Assembly: GCA_023678885.1 (NCBI GenBank)
Contig: CM042987.1
Coordinates: 27,118,927 to 27,182,926 of the forward strand
From: Pogostemon cablin
Lineage: Eukaryota > Streptophyta > Magnoliopsida > Lamiales > Lamiaceae
Direction: 5' to 3'
DNA: 64,000 bases
Part shown: positions 1 through 12,382 of the stretch, piece by piece
Position numbering within the stretch: position 1 is the stretch's first letter
Layout of the letters: every line of letters begins with the position of its first letter
The notes under the pieces: model-generated
What the model was told of the DNA's origin: nothing
The model's input: the letters and a program-made list of their open reading frames with translations, nothing else
Databases searched by the model: none
Program-made: the position numbers and the translations under genes

Positions 1-42
1 AATGTACGAATATGATATGGAAGATCCAATAGGGATATTATG

Positions 43-273
43 TACTCCCTCCGTCCCTAGGTAAGAGTCCAATTTTACTATTTTGGTTGTCCCACCCAAA
101 GAATCTCATTTCCTTTTTTGGACATATGCGACTCACCCACACCCACTAATATAATTAAAACATGGGGCCCACACACCCACTAATACAACTATCCACTACA
201 CATTAAATAATAATACTCCTTAATCCACTTGCCCAAAAATAAATGAGACTCTTACCAAGGAACGGAGGGAGTA
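43..273. mobile_element. Stowaway-type MITE, 231 bp
   Basis: Starts TACTCCCTCCGTCCCTAGG and ends with the inverse (AACGGAGGGAGTA), with TA target at both ends. Internal arms AAGAGTC/GACTCTT are complementary. Confidence 0.9.
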
Positions 274-584
274 TATATTCTTGGTTCAATGCAAGAGAAA
301 ATTCTTAAAAACACCAATATTTCTCAAAAAAATTCACTTTTAAGTGGACACGAAGTTCTATAATTTTTTTTTTTTGGGAATTATGATATTTCTTTGAAAT
401 AAATATAAATAATAAAATATATTTTGTGTATTAGGTACACAAGTGATTTTCGTAAATAGAGTATATTATAGGATATTGTTGTTTTGACTGTTTTTACTTT
501 TTTTCAAGAGATGAAAACTTTCGTGGAATTGATCAAAATGAAAAAAATAAAAACTTTTCTAAAATGGAGAAAGTAATAAAATAA

Positions 585-790
585 TACTCCCTCCGTCCGA
601 TTCTAAGGTGTCCGTTTATTTTTTGTATGTGAATTAAGGAGTATTATTATTATATGTAAAGTGTGTAGTTATATTAGAGGGAAGTGGTGGGCCATATTGT
701 GTACTTTTTTACTAAATAAGGGAAATGATACCTTTGAATTGGACGTCAAAAATAGTAAAATGAACACCTTAGAAGTGGGTGGAGAAAGTA
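585..790. mobile_element. Stowaway-type MITE, diverged
   Basis: Starts TACTCCCTCCGTCCGATTC; the right end is decayed (GTGGAGAAAGTA). It belongs to the same subfamily as 58054-58258 (shared TTCTAAGGTGTC, AGTGGTGGGCCATA). The open frame at 661-855 is part of it and is not a gene. Confidence 0.8.
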
Positions 791-1394
791 TTTTTTATTG
801 TGTTAGATCAAGTATATCAAGATTATTTCCTTGTTATCATATCTCACTAACTTGAATTCTGTAAATAAGATTTATATTATTAATTAGATCCATCATCCAT
901 ATCTTACTATCACAACATATTCTTTGTTTATCCTACTAAAATGACATCCAAGACTCGTGGCAGAGTTTTACTCATATTAAAGATATTCACTTTGTGATTG
1001 TTTTCTTGAGGCATCCTAAGATTCAATTATTGGTATAAATCAATCTAGAAAAGCATTTTATGATCACATCCATCAAGAGTATCACAAATTATACCTTGTG
1101 AAATGAGCTCGAAAATCACTTACAACCCAATTGAATGTGCTAAAATAATTGTATTTTTAATCAGAGTATATTATGTACGTGAACCCTCCTTATTTACTAG
1201 TTATAATTTTTTTTTAATGAAAATAGATAACAATTTCAAATAAAAGTGATAATTAATTAAGAAAATATAAACAGTCTCACCATGAGTTTCACTAGTATTG
1301 CTTGTTTTTTTATTTAATTTTTCAAATTAAACAAATTAATGTAAAAAAATGTATTTTTTTGGTAAAAGTAAAAAAAAAATTAATAAAAAATTCT

Positions 1395-1640
1395 TTAAAA
1401 TTATTTGTTTGTTCGATATTTTCAATATATCATCAATATTTTATCGATATATCTTGACATCCGAAAAAATTTGAATGGTGGTAAATCGATATCAATAATG
1501 ATATCGATATTTCCTGATTTTTCTTGATATTTCCTCGATATCAAAGAAAAAATATATTTTTCCTCAATATCGATATCAATACTCTTAATATCACATATAT
1601 CGTGGAAATATCGAGGATATTATGGATATTTTAAACTTTG
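1395..1640. repeat. ATCGATAT-rich low-complexity segment
   Basis: Dense runs of ATCGATAT, CAATATCG and CGATATTTCC. Similar shorter traces recur at 2280-2335. It resembles ends of non-autonomous transposons seen in other plants, but I could not delimit an element. Confidence 0.5.
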
Positions 1641-3194
1641 TCTCTGATCCTAAATGGACCATTCAGACATATAGTGAGCTCGGCTCTCCCTACTCAATTA
1701 GCTCATCATCCACATGTAAAGCCTCTCATTCTCCTTCACATCCGAATGTGAAGGTGAGTCTGACTTATTGTCCTCTGGTCCCAAATAGGCTATCGATACA
1801 TATGATGAGTTGGATTCATCCCCGTCATACAGCTGCGACTCTAATCCTCCCTTATCTAGCTCCATCTTTGCGTCATGAATGCACAGTACAGGAAAACTAA
1901 CTAGCTCATACAAAAACTGCGCACACTGGTGCATTTAATCAAGAATCATACTACTGGGAAAAAAATCTTATTACTCGTGCATAATTTATAATAATTTTTT
2001 ATCCTACCAAGCTCATTTTAGTTAAAAAATTATTAATAGTTTTAAAAATGATAAATAGTAACTTAAATATATAGACATGCTTAGAATTAGCTGAATAATT
2101 GTAACATAGACATGCTTAGAAGTATATTTTATTATTAATCATATTTCTCCTAACTAATTAATTAATCTAAGTGAAAGTATATAAGTTAAAGTCTTAGTTA
2201 TTCCTATAAATTTATACAGCTTCGTCTTATTAATTAAAGACGAAGACAAGTAAAATGTACTTATAAGCAAGTTTAAACTATCGATACCTTAAATTTATGG
2301 ATATATTGATGGATATATCAATATCAAATAAAATTCAAATAATCAAGGAAATTAAAAAAAAAAGAATATTAATTACTACAATTGATTATAACTAATTTTA
2401 ATATATAAATACAAATTAAAATCATAATAATTCTCATAATATAAGCAAATCAATAACAACATATTTAAATAGTTTAAATCATATAATAATTATTACTAAT
2501 TGTTTAACACATAGTATCTAATACCGAAATGATAATCTATTATGCTTAAATATAATACATGTCATGTCATCTTAATCTAAACAATATTGATATCAACTGA
2601 TCAAATAACAAAAATTCTGAACATAGTCTTGAATGATCTACTAGGGTCAAATTACAAAAACTCGTATGTAAACATATCAGAGTAACTTAATTCGTAATAA
2701 AAGAATATTAATACTCTTATTAGAATATTTTTTTAATAGTCACCAAAGGTAATGTTTGTTGTGCGCTTGAGCGCATATAATGAGTTTCGTGTGCCCAGAT
2801 TCGATCTGACTTCGATGTAATATTTGTGCATGTGTTAAATATGTCATACCTTTTAATATAAAATTTTATTTCTTTAATTTTTTTTCTTTTTTAAGTTTAA
2901 CATTTTTTAGTTAAATATTAATATTTTTTATGTTTCAACCGACAATTTTAATAAAATAATAATATGCTTATTAATTAAAATGAACATCCATTATACTCTT
3001 AAACATTTAGTACATTCAATTGATAACCCATCACAAAGTATAAAGATACTATTAACAATAACTACATTTATATATAGTAACAAATACTAAGAGAAAGATT
3101 GATTTCATTTTATGTTTTCTTAATGGGTCGGCTATTCACACCCGTGATTTTACTAAACATACCTTATTTTTTTAATGTACCCCCATTAAAATTG

Positions 3195-3219
3195 AAATAT
3201 ATATATATATATATATATT
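3195..3219. repeat. AT microsatellite
   Basis: About twelve AT units. Confidence 0.9.
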
Positions 3220-3361
3220 ACTGAACATACTCCATTTTAGACTCTTTTACCCTTTAATTAATTAAACTCCAACCTATTAATATAGAATGCAACTATTTGT
3301 ACCCCAATTTTACTTAAATATATTCCTATTACTAAAAGACATACTTACATTCTCATACAAA

Positions 3362-4190
3362 AGTTGGGGAATTAAGGGGGTTGCACCAAACAATCCTTAC
3401 AATACAAATACTGAAAATAAATACAAAAAATGAAGAAAGGAGAAAAGTCTTCAAATTTTATCTCTAGATCTGGATCCGAATCTTCAAACGAAATTGGCGC
3501 GGGAACTGGATCTAGATCTTGAACCGAGTCGAGATTAATTTTTTTCCGCAAGACGTAAAACGTCCCAGTAGTGCTCTGATTCTTGGCGAAACTTCCCCAA
3601 AGGTAAAATGGTTCTTTCGTTTCTGGCGAAGTAGTACCACTATCGCAGGAACTCCGACGAACTAAAGAGGATGGAGAACTGGATCGTCTAATCTATGAAC
3701 TATGCAAGTGTATGCAGAGGTGCTCGTTTGTGGTGTGTTATTGTCATATTGGAATGCATGCCGAATGTCCTTATTTATTGGCACACCATTCCACTCAGCC
3801 ATAATGGCGATTGTGTGATTTACGACGTATTAATTGTTGATGGTGTAATTTTCTCTAATCAGCAATTATGACGATTTAATTGATGATTGCGTGATTTCCT
3901 CTAATCAGCAATTATGAAGGGTTATTGTGTCCAGATTCAACAAACCTACTCTAATAAGCAATTATGAAATGATTCGTCTTCCGGCTAGATCCAATTTTTT
4001 AGGATTTCCCTCCCACGTGGGACAATAATTTCGTATTAATTCCTATTACGCCTTATATAATCTCTCCAGAAGATGAGCCAAATTACACTCACCCACTACA
4101 CTCATTTAATTGGTGATTAATTTAACAATTAATCCTTACTAACCAATTAAATTCAATTAATTTAATTGATTAATTAAATTAATTCCTACA
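3362..4190 (-). repeat. 3' LTR of the non-autonomous element
   Basis: Pairs with 6966-7774. The terminal base of the expected TG/CA dinucleotide is changed at the left edge (AGTTGG instead of TGTTGG). Confidence 0.82.
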
Positions 4191-5330
4191 ATCCCCCAAA
4201 TGAGTGGAATTTGGTGAAACCACATGAAATGCAGACAAACAATTCAGTTCTCGTGAGACACTAATGTAACCGGATAGGTAGCTTGGGACTTTGAATCTTC
4301 TGTAGTCCAACACTATCGAGTATACCGGTGGCTTAGTAGACACAAGGTCTTTGAACAACTCCTCCTTAGCGTATGGTGAGACAACAGAGTGAACGCATCA
4401 ATGCCTCTCATTATCCTTGTTCTCACGTTTTGGTCTGTTTCGGTCATGGACCCCCTTTGGATTTATAAGTGTTTCACTTGAAGCAGTCACTCACTTCACA
4501 CTTACATAGGTGATCTCCTATTTTGAGTACCCCGTTATACTCAATCAGCCTCTACTAGGCCTTTTAGGAATCATTAAAAGTCAAAGACTTAGCCTCACCA
4601 CAATACGGGTTCCAATACTTGGATTTATTGCTCTTCTAAGGAATGGTAGGTACCAAGTGTTACCTGAACCTCCACAGTTTCGTTTTTCCATTGAACCAAA
4701 TTCTTGGGATCTCCAGTCATCATGGTTGGGTTTCCACTGTTTTGCCTCTTACATTGTGGATTTTAATCACATTCCTTCTAACAATTTTATTGATCTTGAT
4801 TTCACACATGTGTAAGTGGATCCACTTTCTTTTCTTCAAGATCAATTTATTGTGTATTAAACACAACCACTTTTCATATTTAATTCAAACAATCTTACAC
4901 TTGGAGTGTCATACCCCATATTCGGGTTGACATCCCCACACTTGGAGCGATACTCCCATACTCGGGATGGCACCCCCCACACTTGAGGTTTTAAGCGTTA
5001 CATGAATTTTGGATTTTATCCAAAACTTCACACAATCTTACATCGGTCACATGACAGTAGCATGTCATGAGCAGTTTAATTTGAATTAAAGATATTCACA
5101 TCTTCACTTACCTTCTCGGCTAACACATTGACATTTTTGGCTTTATTTTCTTTATTTCTCAAAGAGTTCAACAACTCAATAAGAATTTAAGTGTCATAAT
5201 AACATTGCAAAGTGCATTACATATGCCACTAAGAATGAATTCTACACAATAATTTATTCTTATCAAATCTAATGATCTCGGATCCAATATCTCAATAAAC
5301 GTCCGTTATGTACGTATCGATTCCCGTAAA

Positions 5331-6917
5331 TTATTTTTGGCTTCTCCCCGGTGCCAAAACCATGAATGTTCTCGACATCTCCATTGAAGGATACATCTTT
5401 TGGGATATAAATCCAAAAGGATGTTGGATTGTATACTAAAAGTCTAGCTTTAGTATGAACAATGTTGTAACATTTTATTTGAAATGAGAATCATATGATC
5501 AAATGATTGCGTCTTATAATTTATTTATATGTATTATGAAATAGTCCACTTACTTTATACTATAGATAATATGTTGTGTGACAACACGCGGAAGATCATA
5601 TTATCGGTTTTCTAATAAAGTATAAACAGATGCTCACAACCGAGATAGACGGGGACTCTCTATCGGGATGGTTGTAGTGTGGTTTGGTATTAGCTTGTCT
5701 TGGCTATAGAATCACATTAGTGCACCTGTGTGTATTGAGCAGGACCACTTGAGATCATTCGACTTATACTGACTTATAGAAGAACTTGATCTCTGTTATT
5801 ATGGATGTTCGTGCTCTTAATCCCTATAAAATAACCTCGATACGTATGGCAGTATGTACTTCTTTGATTCATCAATGGGTGAGATTTACATGTAATTAAA
5901 TCAACAAACTCGGTGAGTTGGGAAGTAGTGTTGTCTCTATGGTGTGATGTTGATTGTAGAAGGAATCCGTGTCCGTTATAGGTTGATGATGTCATCTTGA
6001 GGAGCTCATAAGAATTATCATGTAAACCCTGCAGGTGGATTTATTCCGGCATGATAATGAGGTTGAGTAGTACTACTCTCGGATGAGATATTAATTAATG
6101 GAGTTGTCAGTAACTTAATTAATTAATGGATATTGTATATCTTAAACATGTGGAGACTAACGGGCTCATAATAAGAAGGAGCCCATAACATAATTATGAG
6201 ATTAGAACAGTAGTGCTGTAATAATATTTTATTGGTATATATTATTATTATTGGACTTAAGTATAAGCTTTGGGCTAAGCTTTGATACTTAAGCCAAATG
6301 GAGACCCAACGCTAATTTCTCCTCTTGGTCCCTACTGTAGCCCATATATAAGTCATTTCAAATGTCCAAAAATCCTAATGTATGAGATTAATCACGTCTA
6401 ACACTGTGAGGAGGGTGAAGAAACAGCAGAATGAGAAGATCTCGAAGATCGTCGCCCACACGACGTCGAGATTGGACTTGGGAATACAGCAGAAGACTGG
6501 ATGGTTGTTTGCTGCTGCTGTTTGCCATATTCTATAATTTTTATAAAATTGTAAAGATATCAGAATAGGACGTGTGATATACTGATAGAAAGCCACGGAA
6601 GAGAGGATCGTTTTGATGCATAGATCACTCAAATCTGATATTAGATGAGAGAGTTATGCCCAAAACAGTGAGGCTGCGCAGGCTGGTGGCGAGAATTCGT
6701 CTTCTCCAATATACCTTGGTGAAAGGTAATACGTTTCTTGTTTCTTGTTTCTTGCTTCTGCTGACTGTTAGAAACGTATGGAACTCTAACGGTTCACGTT
6801 AACCAAACGATCGAATACCAATAAAGGATTCACAGTTACTCTTTGAGAATCAGACCCAACAGAATCCCCATTGACATTGGAGGTCTTATCTCCGTCAATG
6901 TCCATCACAGTATTCAT
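5331..6917 (-). pseudogene. Short gag-position ORF (about 60 codons), split by the solo LTR
   Basis: The ATG at 6917 (MNTVMDIDGDKTSNVNGD) lies about 50 bases inside the 5' LTR. The frame reaches the target AAGGA, where the 5422-6823 solo LTR interrupts it. On the far side the same frame continues from 5416 to a TAA at 5333-5331. If the LTR and one target copy are left out, the frame is continuous, so the ORF was open when the solo LTR's parent inserted. I see no match to a known gag domain. It may be a minimal or degenerate gag start, or chance. Confidence 0.45.
5422..6823 (+). mobile_element. Solo LTR (TGTTGG..CCAATA), 1402 bp
   Basis: Flanked by the perfect 5-bp duplication AAGGA (5417-5421 and 6824-6828). 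It belongs to the same family as 31023-32225 but carries about 200 bp more between the TATA-like CCCATATATAAG (near 6340) and the 3' end. It splits the internal region and short ORF of the LTR element at 3362-7774. Superfamily is not determined, since no coding region is left. Confidence 0.92.
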
Positions 6918-6965
6918 ATAATGATTGTAGGTGCAAGGGATACAAACGCTTTTACGTCTTGCGAT

Positions 6966-7774
6966 TGTTGGGGAATTAAGGGGGCAATACAAATACTGAA
7001 AATAAATACAAGAAATGAATAAAGGAGAAAAGTTTTCAAATCTTATCTCTAGATCTAGATCTGGATCTTCAAACAGAACTGGCGCGGGAGCTAGATCTAG
7101 ATCTTGAACCGAGTCGAGATTGATCTCTTCCTGCAAGACGTAAAATGCCCTGGTAGTGCTCTGGTTCTTGGCGGAACGTCCCCAAAGGTAAAACGGTTCT
7201 TTCGTTTTCGGCGAAGCATCACCATTATTGCAGTACTCCGGCAAACTAAAGAGGATGGAGAACTGGATCATCTAGACTATGCACTATGCAAGTGTATGCA
7301 GAGGTGCTCGTTTGTGGTGTGTTGTTGTCGTGTTGGAATGCATGCCGAATAGTCTTATTTGTAGGCACACCATTCCACTCAGTCATAATGGCGATTGCGT
7401 GATTTACGATGTATTAATTGCTAATGGCGTAATTTCCTCTAATCAGCAATTATGATGATTTAATTGTTGATTGCATGATTTTCTCTAATCAGCAATTATG
7501 AAGGGTTATTGCGTCCAGATTCAACAAACCTACTCCAATAAGCAATTATGAAAGGATTCGTCTTCCAACTAGATCCGATTTTTGAGGATTACCCTCCCAC
7601 GTGGGACAATAATTTCATATTAATTCTCATTACGTCTTACATAACCTCTCCAATAGATGAGCCAAATTACACTCACTTACTACACTTATTTAATTGGTGA
7701 TTAATTTAACAATTAATCTTTACTAACCAATTAAATCCAATTAATTTAATTGATTAATTATATTAATTCCTACA
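6966..7774 (-). repeat. 5' LTR of the non-autonomous element
   Basis: Pairs with 3362-4190 and keeps TGTTGG..CTACA ends. The long minus-strand open frame from 7271 runs across this LTR into internal sequence and is not taken as a gene. Confidence 0.82.
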
Positions 7775-7779
7775 ATAAA

Positions 7780-9359
7780 TCCATTCATCCAAGATTAAAC
7801 TCAAAACTTTAGTAAACTCTCACCACTCACTACTGGGGTGATGCTGATAAAAACAAACTCTTCTAACTACTCACTCCTAGAAGAACAGAAAGAACAAAAT
7901 AGCATAAAGAAGAAACACCTTCAATCTACCTACAAAATTTCAATAGAAACACCTTCTATTTTACTTTATTTTCCTAACATTTCTTCTATAATTTCAATAA
8001 TATAGATTTTAAATTTGATTTGAAATTAAAGAAAATGGTTGTGAAGAAATTTAGTTGCTGTAGAATGAATGGGAGTACTACATTCATTCAATAAATTCAA
8101 TGCGAGCAATTTAGTGGTATCTAGGTTGGATGAATTCTGAGGTGTTGAGCAGCTACCACCGAAGGACTGACGTGTGTTCGGGTATAGTAACTGAACAAAG
8201 GCTAACAGTTCGATTATAAAAACTGAACAAAAAAAATACACCAAACAGAGTGTGAATGTTTGGATCGATTTATAGACATGTATGCATTTTGTTTTTAGAG
8301 CCCCACTTCATTGAGATTGATTGTCTTTTGAAAATTTCTCGGAATGTTATCTGAATTTGTTAAACTAAGTGACAATCTTCATGTTGTTTATGGGGTACGT
8401 TTAATAATATAGAGGGTTTGAATAACCGATCCTTATATTTAATAATATTCCCTCCTTCCCACGTATTTTTATCCACTTTTCATTTTGGGCTGTCTCACGT
8501 ATTTTTACACATTCCATTAATGGTAAAAATACATAATATTTTATTATCTACTTTTTACAATCCCAACAACTTTAATTACTTTTTTACACTTTATTATTCA
8601 TCATTCCCAACAGCTTTATTTACTTTTTCTTTTTAAATTATTAATTTATCCCCACTTTTCTTACATTATATATTAAAAAATAACACGTCTTAATCTCTGT
8701 GCCCGTACAAATGAGTAAAAATACTCGGGACGGAGGGGTAGTATATTTTATATAAGGATATTTAGTCATTTTAATTAAAAATATTTTAATTTTATATATT
8801 TTGGGGATATGATTAGTAATTTTGGATTACCTTTCTTAATTTATTATCGCATTTTTATTAAAAATATTATGTTTTTTATTTACAGTACTAAACGAATTCC
8901 TATTACGTGTTTGCTACGTATTATTTGGTAGACATATTATTTGGGTTGTTTATCATGATTATAGTATTTGGTAACTATATAGTAATTTGTCTGGATGCCA
9001 TTTGTGGTGATTAAGAATTAAGATGACATGAAACGATGAGGATAAGATTTGGCATTTGGATAAACGTGGACTGGGACTAGGTAGCTTGGCCGTCAATTTC
9101 CCTCAAACCCACACGTGGGTAAAACAAGGATGGCTCCTGCCACCTCACCACATTTATATTATCACAATTTAAAATGAACCTTTTTTCATTTCTTATTCAA
9201 TTAAATATATATGCATTAAATTATTACCTAAACTATCGAGTACGAGAGTGTAATTAATTATCATGTGGTAAGATACAAAATTATGAAATTTAGCAAAATT
9301 TTCAATAAAATTCAATTCCTAATTATCAAGGGATTTCCAAAAAAAATATATATATATAA
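7780..9359. other. Intergenic DNA with one Stowaway
   Basis: Contains the MITE at 8446-8740. Nothing else is recognised. Confidence 0.55.
8446..8740. mobile_element. Stowaway-type MITE, 295 bp
   Basis: TATTCCCTCCTTCCCACGT at the left and ACTCGGGACGGAGGGGTA at the right; the arms CACGTATTTTTA and TAAAAATACTCG are complementary. Confidence 0.85.
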
Positions 9360-9649
9360 TTTTCTTTTGCTAACGGAATACAGATTTATTAAATTTTTAT
9401 CCACAGAATAAAATTTATTACCAACACATTATCAATTGAATTATTATATAAATTACTAACGAAATTATTATCAACAGATTACCAATAGAATTATTTACCA
9501 ATAGAATTAAATTTTCATTGCTAAAAATTTACCGATCACCATTTTATCAACAAATTTTGTTATTAATCATCTGATAAATCAATTTAACAACAAAATTAAG
9601 ATTTTTACCAACAAAATATTTCGTTGATAAAGAATTATTTCTTTCAGTG
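9360..9649. mobile_element. CACTA (En/Spm-like) terminal and subterminal fragment
   Basis: The right edge reads CACTGAAAGAAATAATTC inward, close to the CACTACAAGAAA terminus of plant CACTA elements. Many copies of TTACCAAxxGAAT and its variants fill 9360-9640, like CACTA subterminal repeats. The matching left end was not found, so the left border is approximate. Confidence 0.55.
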
Positions 9650-9691
9650 AAAATTATGAGATAGAGTACTTGGACAACGTTTTTTTTTTCA

Positions 9692-9711
9692 TATATATAT
9701 ATATATATAGT
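9692..9711. repeat. AT microsatellite
   Basis: About ten AT units after a T run. Confidence 0.9.
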
Positions 9712-10378
9712 CCAAGACGTGTCTCGCTTATGCTTATATAATAAATTATTATACTTTTTGGTGTCTATTTTTTTTATATTCACACTTGCTTTTTTTAGAT
9801 ATTAGTAAAATATATATTATTTTTATTTACTTATTTTATTAATTTTTTTTGAATAATTTGATATTTTTAAGTAATAAATAAGTTGTAAAATAAGTTAAAT
9901 AGATTGTAACGAAATAATAAATTCAAATAAAATGTAAAATATACTGAAAGATTAGAACTTTGAGTGATATTTTTTTTTGTTTTGGAATGATAGAAGTATA
10001 AGATGGATGAGAAAAATGAAAGTGAGAATTTAATAAAAAGATGAAATGAGTATTTTTATTACTCTTGAAATAAAGAATAATATTATTCTTGCACTCTGAT
10101 TCATAAAATAACACCCCCCACATTTTAAAAAAGTATCGCTTGATATCAATAAGTACACCTAAGAAGTGAGTCATTCAAACTCAATTCAACAATACATGAT
10201 ACTCTAATATCATTATTATAGAATGATTTAGTCAATCCAAATTTAGAAATCTATCGATGTCGGTCGAAAATGACATCTTGCATACTGACAAAGAATTTGA
10301 TACAAAAGCTTTTAATTTATCAGCAAACATTTAGGTGGGAATGTTTCACGAGAAATGTTGTGAGATGATAATAAATAT

Positions 10379-10648
10379 ACTCCCTTCAATTTAAAAAAAG
10401 TTTTTATCATGTCGTTAGATTAAAGAAAGTGTTAATTTGGAGATTAATTTAGTATTTGTTTCCTATAATAATAAATAAATAATAAAGTATGTTAGGTGTG
10501 TTAGATATGAGTGATATTGTCCGAAATAAAATGTAAGTAAAAGTTTAATTGTTTTGACCATTTTTGTATTTTAAGAGGGTGTATGAAGACTTTTTGGGAC
10601 GAATGAAAATGGATGGGGTGAAAGTTATTTAGAATGGAGGGAACAATA
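10379..10648. mobile_element. Decayed Stowaway-like MITE
   Basis: TACTCCCTTCAATTT at the left and AGAATGGAGGGAACAATA at the right; the ends are only partly complementary. Confidence 0.5.
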
Positions 10649-11629
10649 AATTAAAAAATATATATATTCAAAGTAATGAAAAAAGACAGCGGTACAGTAG
10701 ATTATTTCATAAACGATTCGTATTATAAATAAAATGTAACAACATTTTAATGAAAAAGTAATATTAATATTTTTAATAAAATATGATAACTATTTTTAAA
10801 AAAAATACTGTGAGTTAGCATCACGCTAAGTGTTGCCTTAAATTTATTTTCATAGTTTAATGATTTTATTATGAGCATGTTTAATTAATTAATTCAGTCT
10901 GTTTTACATGAATTAGTTGATTGTTTTGTAGTTTTGTATTTTTTTTTCCGCCAAAGAACAAGAAAAATACACGGTTTTAATTTTCCTTTTCTTTTCCTTT
11001 ATCTCCAAAAGTGTGTCTTCCAATGACTAAGATGTGTGTGTAACGTGAACACAAAAGAAAAGTATATTATGTATATACTTCGATTCAAATACAAAATATA
11101 TGAATTATTTATTCAAATATGAATTTCCTACTGCTTCTTATGATTTGTTATTAAAAATAAAAAAAGTTTGAACAAGATAAATAAATAAAATGATTTTCCA
11201 TAGCTTGGAATTTAATTAGTAGAATGTGAGTTAGGAATGGATAAAAAAAGGTTGTGAAGCACACGAAATAATGAAGATGTGGCAATGTTTGATAAGATGG
11301 TAGGAAAGAGATTGTTGACCCACCTTCACTAATCACATAGTCGGAAAATTGCCAAGAAAATATAATTTCCCAAGTAAGCTGATGGAATACGATTTCCACG
11401 AACTTCCTTAGTTATAAATAGTAAAGATAATTATATTTTAAAAATTAAGACGCCTCATTTTAGACACTATCTTATAAGACGAGTTTTTTGAGACGGTCGT
11501 GAGACAGGTCGACTCATAATTAAAATATGCTTATTATAAAAGTAAAGTATTCTTATTTGTAGATAAATGTATGTCAATAATGAAATATATTATAATATAC
11601 TAAAATCATATTTTAATGCATAATACATT

Positions 11630-11705
11630 ACTCCCTCCGTCCCGTTCAAAGGGATATTTTTGCTTTTTGCACGTGGATTAAAGAATATTATTATTTAGGA
11701 GTTTT
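11630..11705. mobile_element. Truncated Stowaway MITE end
   Basis: TACTCCCTCCGTCCCGTTC followed by GCACGTGGATTAA, related to the 585 and 58054 copies; no right end. Confidence 0.65.
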
Positions 11706-11712
11706 TTCGCTA

Positions 11713-11840
11713 TAGGATCTGAAAGATGAATCAACTATCAATTCAGGATCTAAAAGATGAATCAGCTATCAATTCGAGACCCAAAAGATAAACTCAATCA
11801 ATTTAAGACCTAAATGATTCTAAACTATCAATCCAAACCA
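11713..11840. repeat. Short tandem repeat, about 33 bp x 4, degenerate
   Basis: Units of the form GGATCTxAAAGATGAATCAxC followed by TATCAATTC. Confidence 0.7.
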
Positions 11841-12112
11841 TCATTTCACATCCCTTCTAACGCTGCACTCTCATTCTGTCTATTACATGGACTCCAATTT
11901 CAACATCATCTTCCATGTAGGCTGCCAACTTAAAAAAAAAAATTAAAAAAGAAAACTAGAATGCTCTCAGAAATATAGTGAAAATAAAACGTCGGAAGTC
12001 ATTTTCAAGTTCTCTCTAATTTCAATTTTATCATTTCCTGAAATGTCGAAAGTTCTTTTTTACAGAAATTGACTCAAAAGAGTTCAATAAGATATCGATC
12101 TTCCATATCTGT

Positions 12113-12382
12113 TACTCCCTCCGTCCCATAGAAGTTGACACACTTTCCTTTTTGGTTTGTCCCACTAAAGTTGACACATTTCCTTTTTAATACATGGGAC
12201 CCACACAAAAACAATTAATCTATTCTCATGGACCCCACATATCACCTCTAATACAACTACCCATTACACATTAAATATTATTTCTCTCACTTCACTTTAC
12301 TTCACTTTACATTAAATTATTATACTCCTTAATCTCCGTGCCCAAAAAAAATTATACCAACTTCTATGGGACGGAGGGAGTA
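12113..12382. mobile_element. Stowaway-type MITE, 270 bp
   Basis: TACTCCCTCCGTCCCATAG to CTATGGGACGGAGGGAGTA, a near-perfect inverted repeat with TA borders. Confidence 0.92.

Larger units (their letters stand above)
791..3361. other. AT-rich intergenic DNA
   Basis: Apart from the ATCGATAT segment (1395-1640) and an AT microsatellite, I see no gene or delimitable element. Open frames at 1622-1934 are antiparallel and without family features. Confidence 0.6.
3362..7774 (-). mobile_element. Non-autonomous LTR retrotransposon (LARD/TRIM-like), interrupted by a solo LTR
   Basis: The LTRs are 3362-4190 and 6966-7774 (about 829 and 809 bp). They share GTTGGGGAATTAAG at the left and TTCCTACA at the right, with abundant substitutions. 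A purine tract (ATTTGGGGGAT on the minus strand, 4201-4191) lies next to the left LTR, so the element reads on the minus strand as TGTAGG..CCAACA. Putative target duplications are ACAAA (3357-3361) and ATAAA (7775-7779), one mismatch. Own internal sequence is only about 1.4 kb (4191-5421 and 6829-6965) and lacks protease, RT and integrase. It must have been mobilised by a partner element. Confidence 0.85.

Noticed and set aside
2755..2860. tRNA or SINE-like sequence (CCCAGATTCGATCTGAC)
   Set aside because: Only a B-box-like string is present; there is no cloverleaf and no A box at proper distance.
6786..7271. 161-codon minus-strand open frame
   Set aside because: It runs from the 5' LTR of the non-autonomous element into the solo LTR. 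Only its middle (from 6917) could matter and is listed separately.
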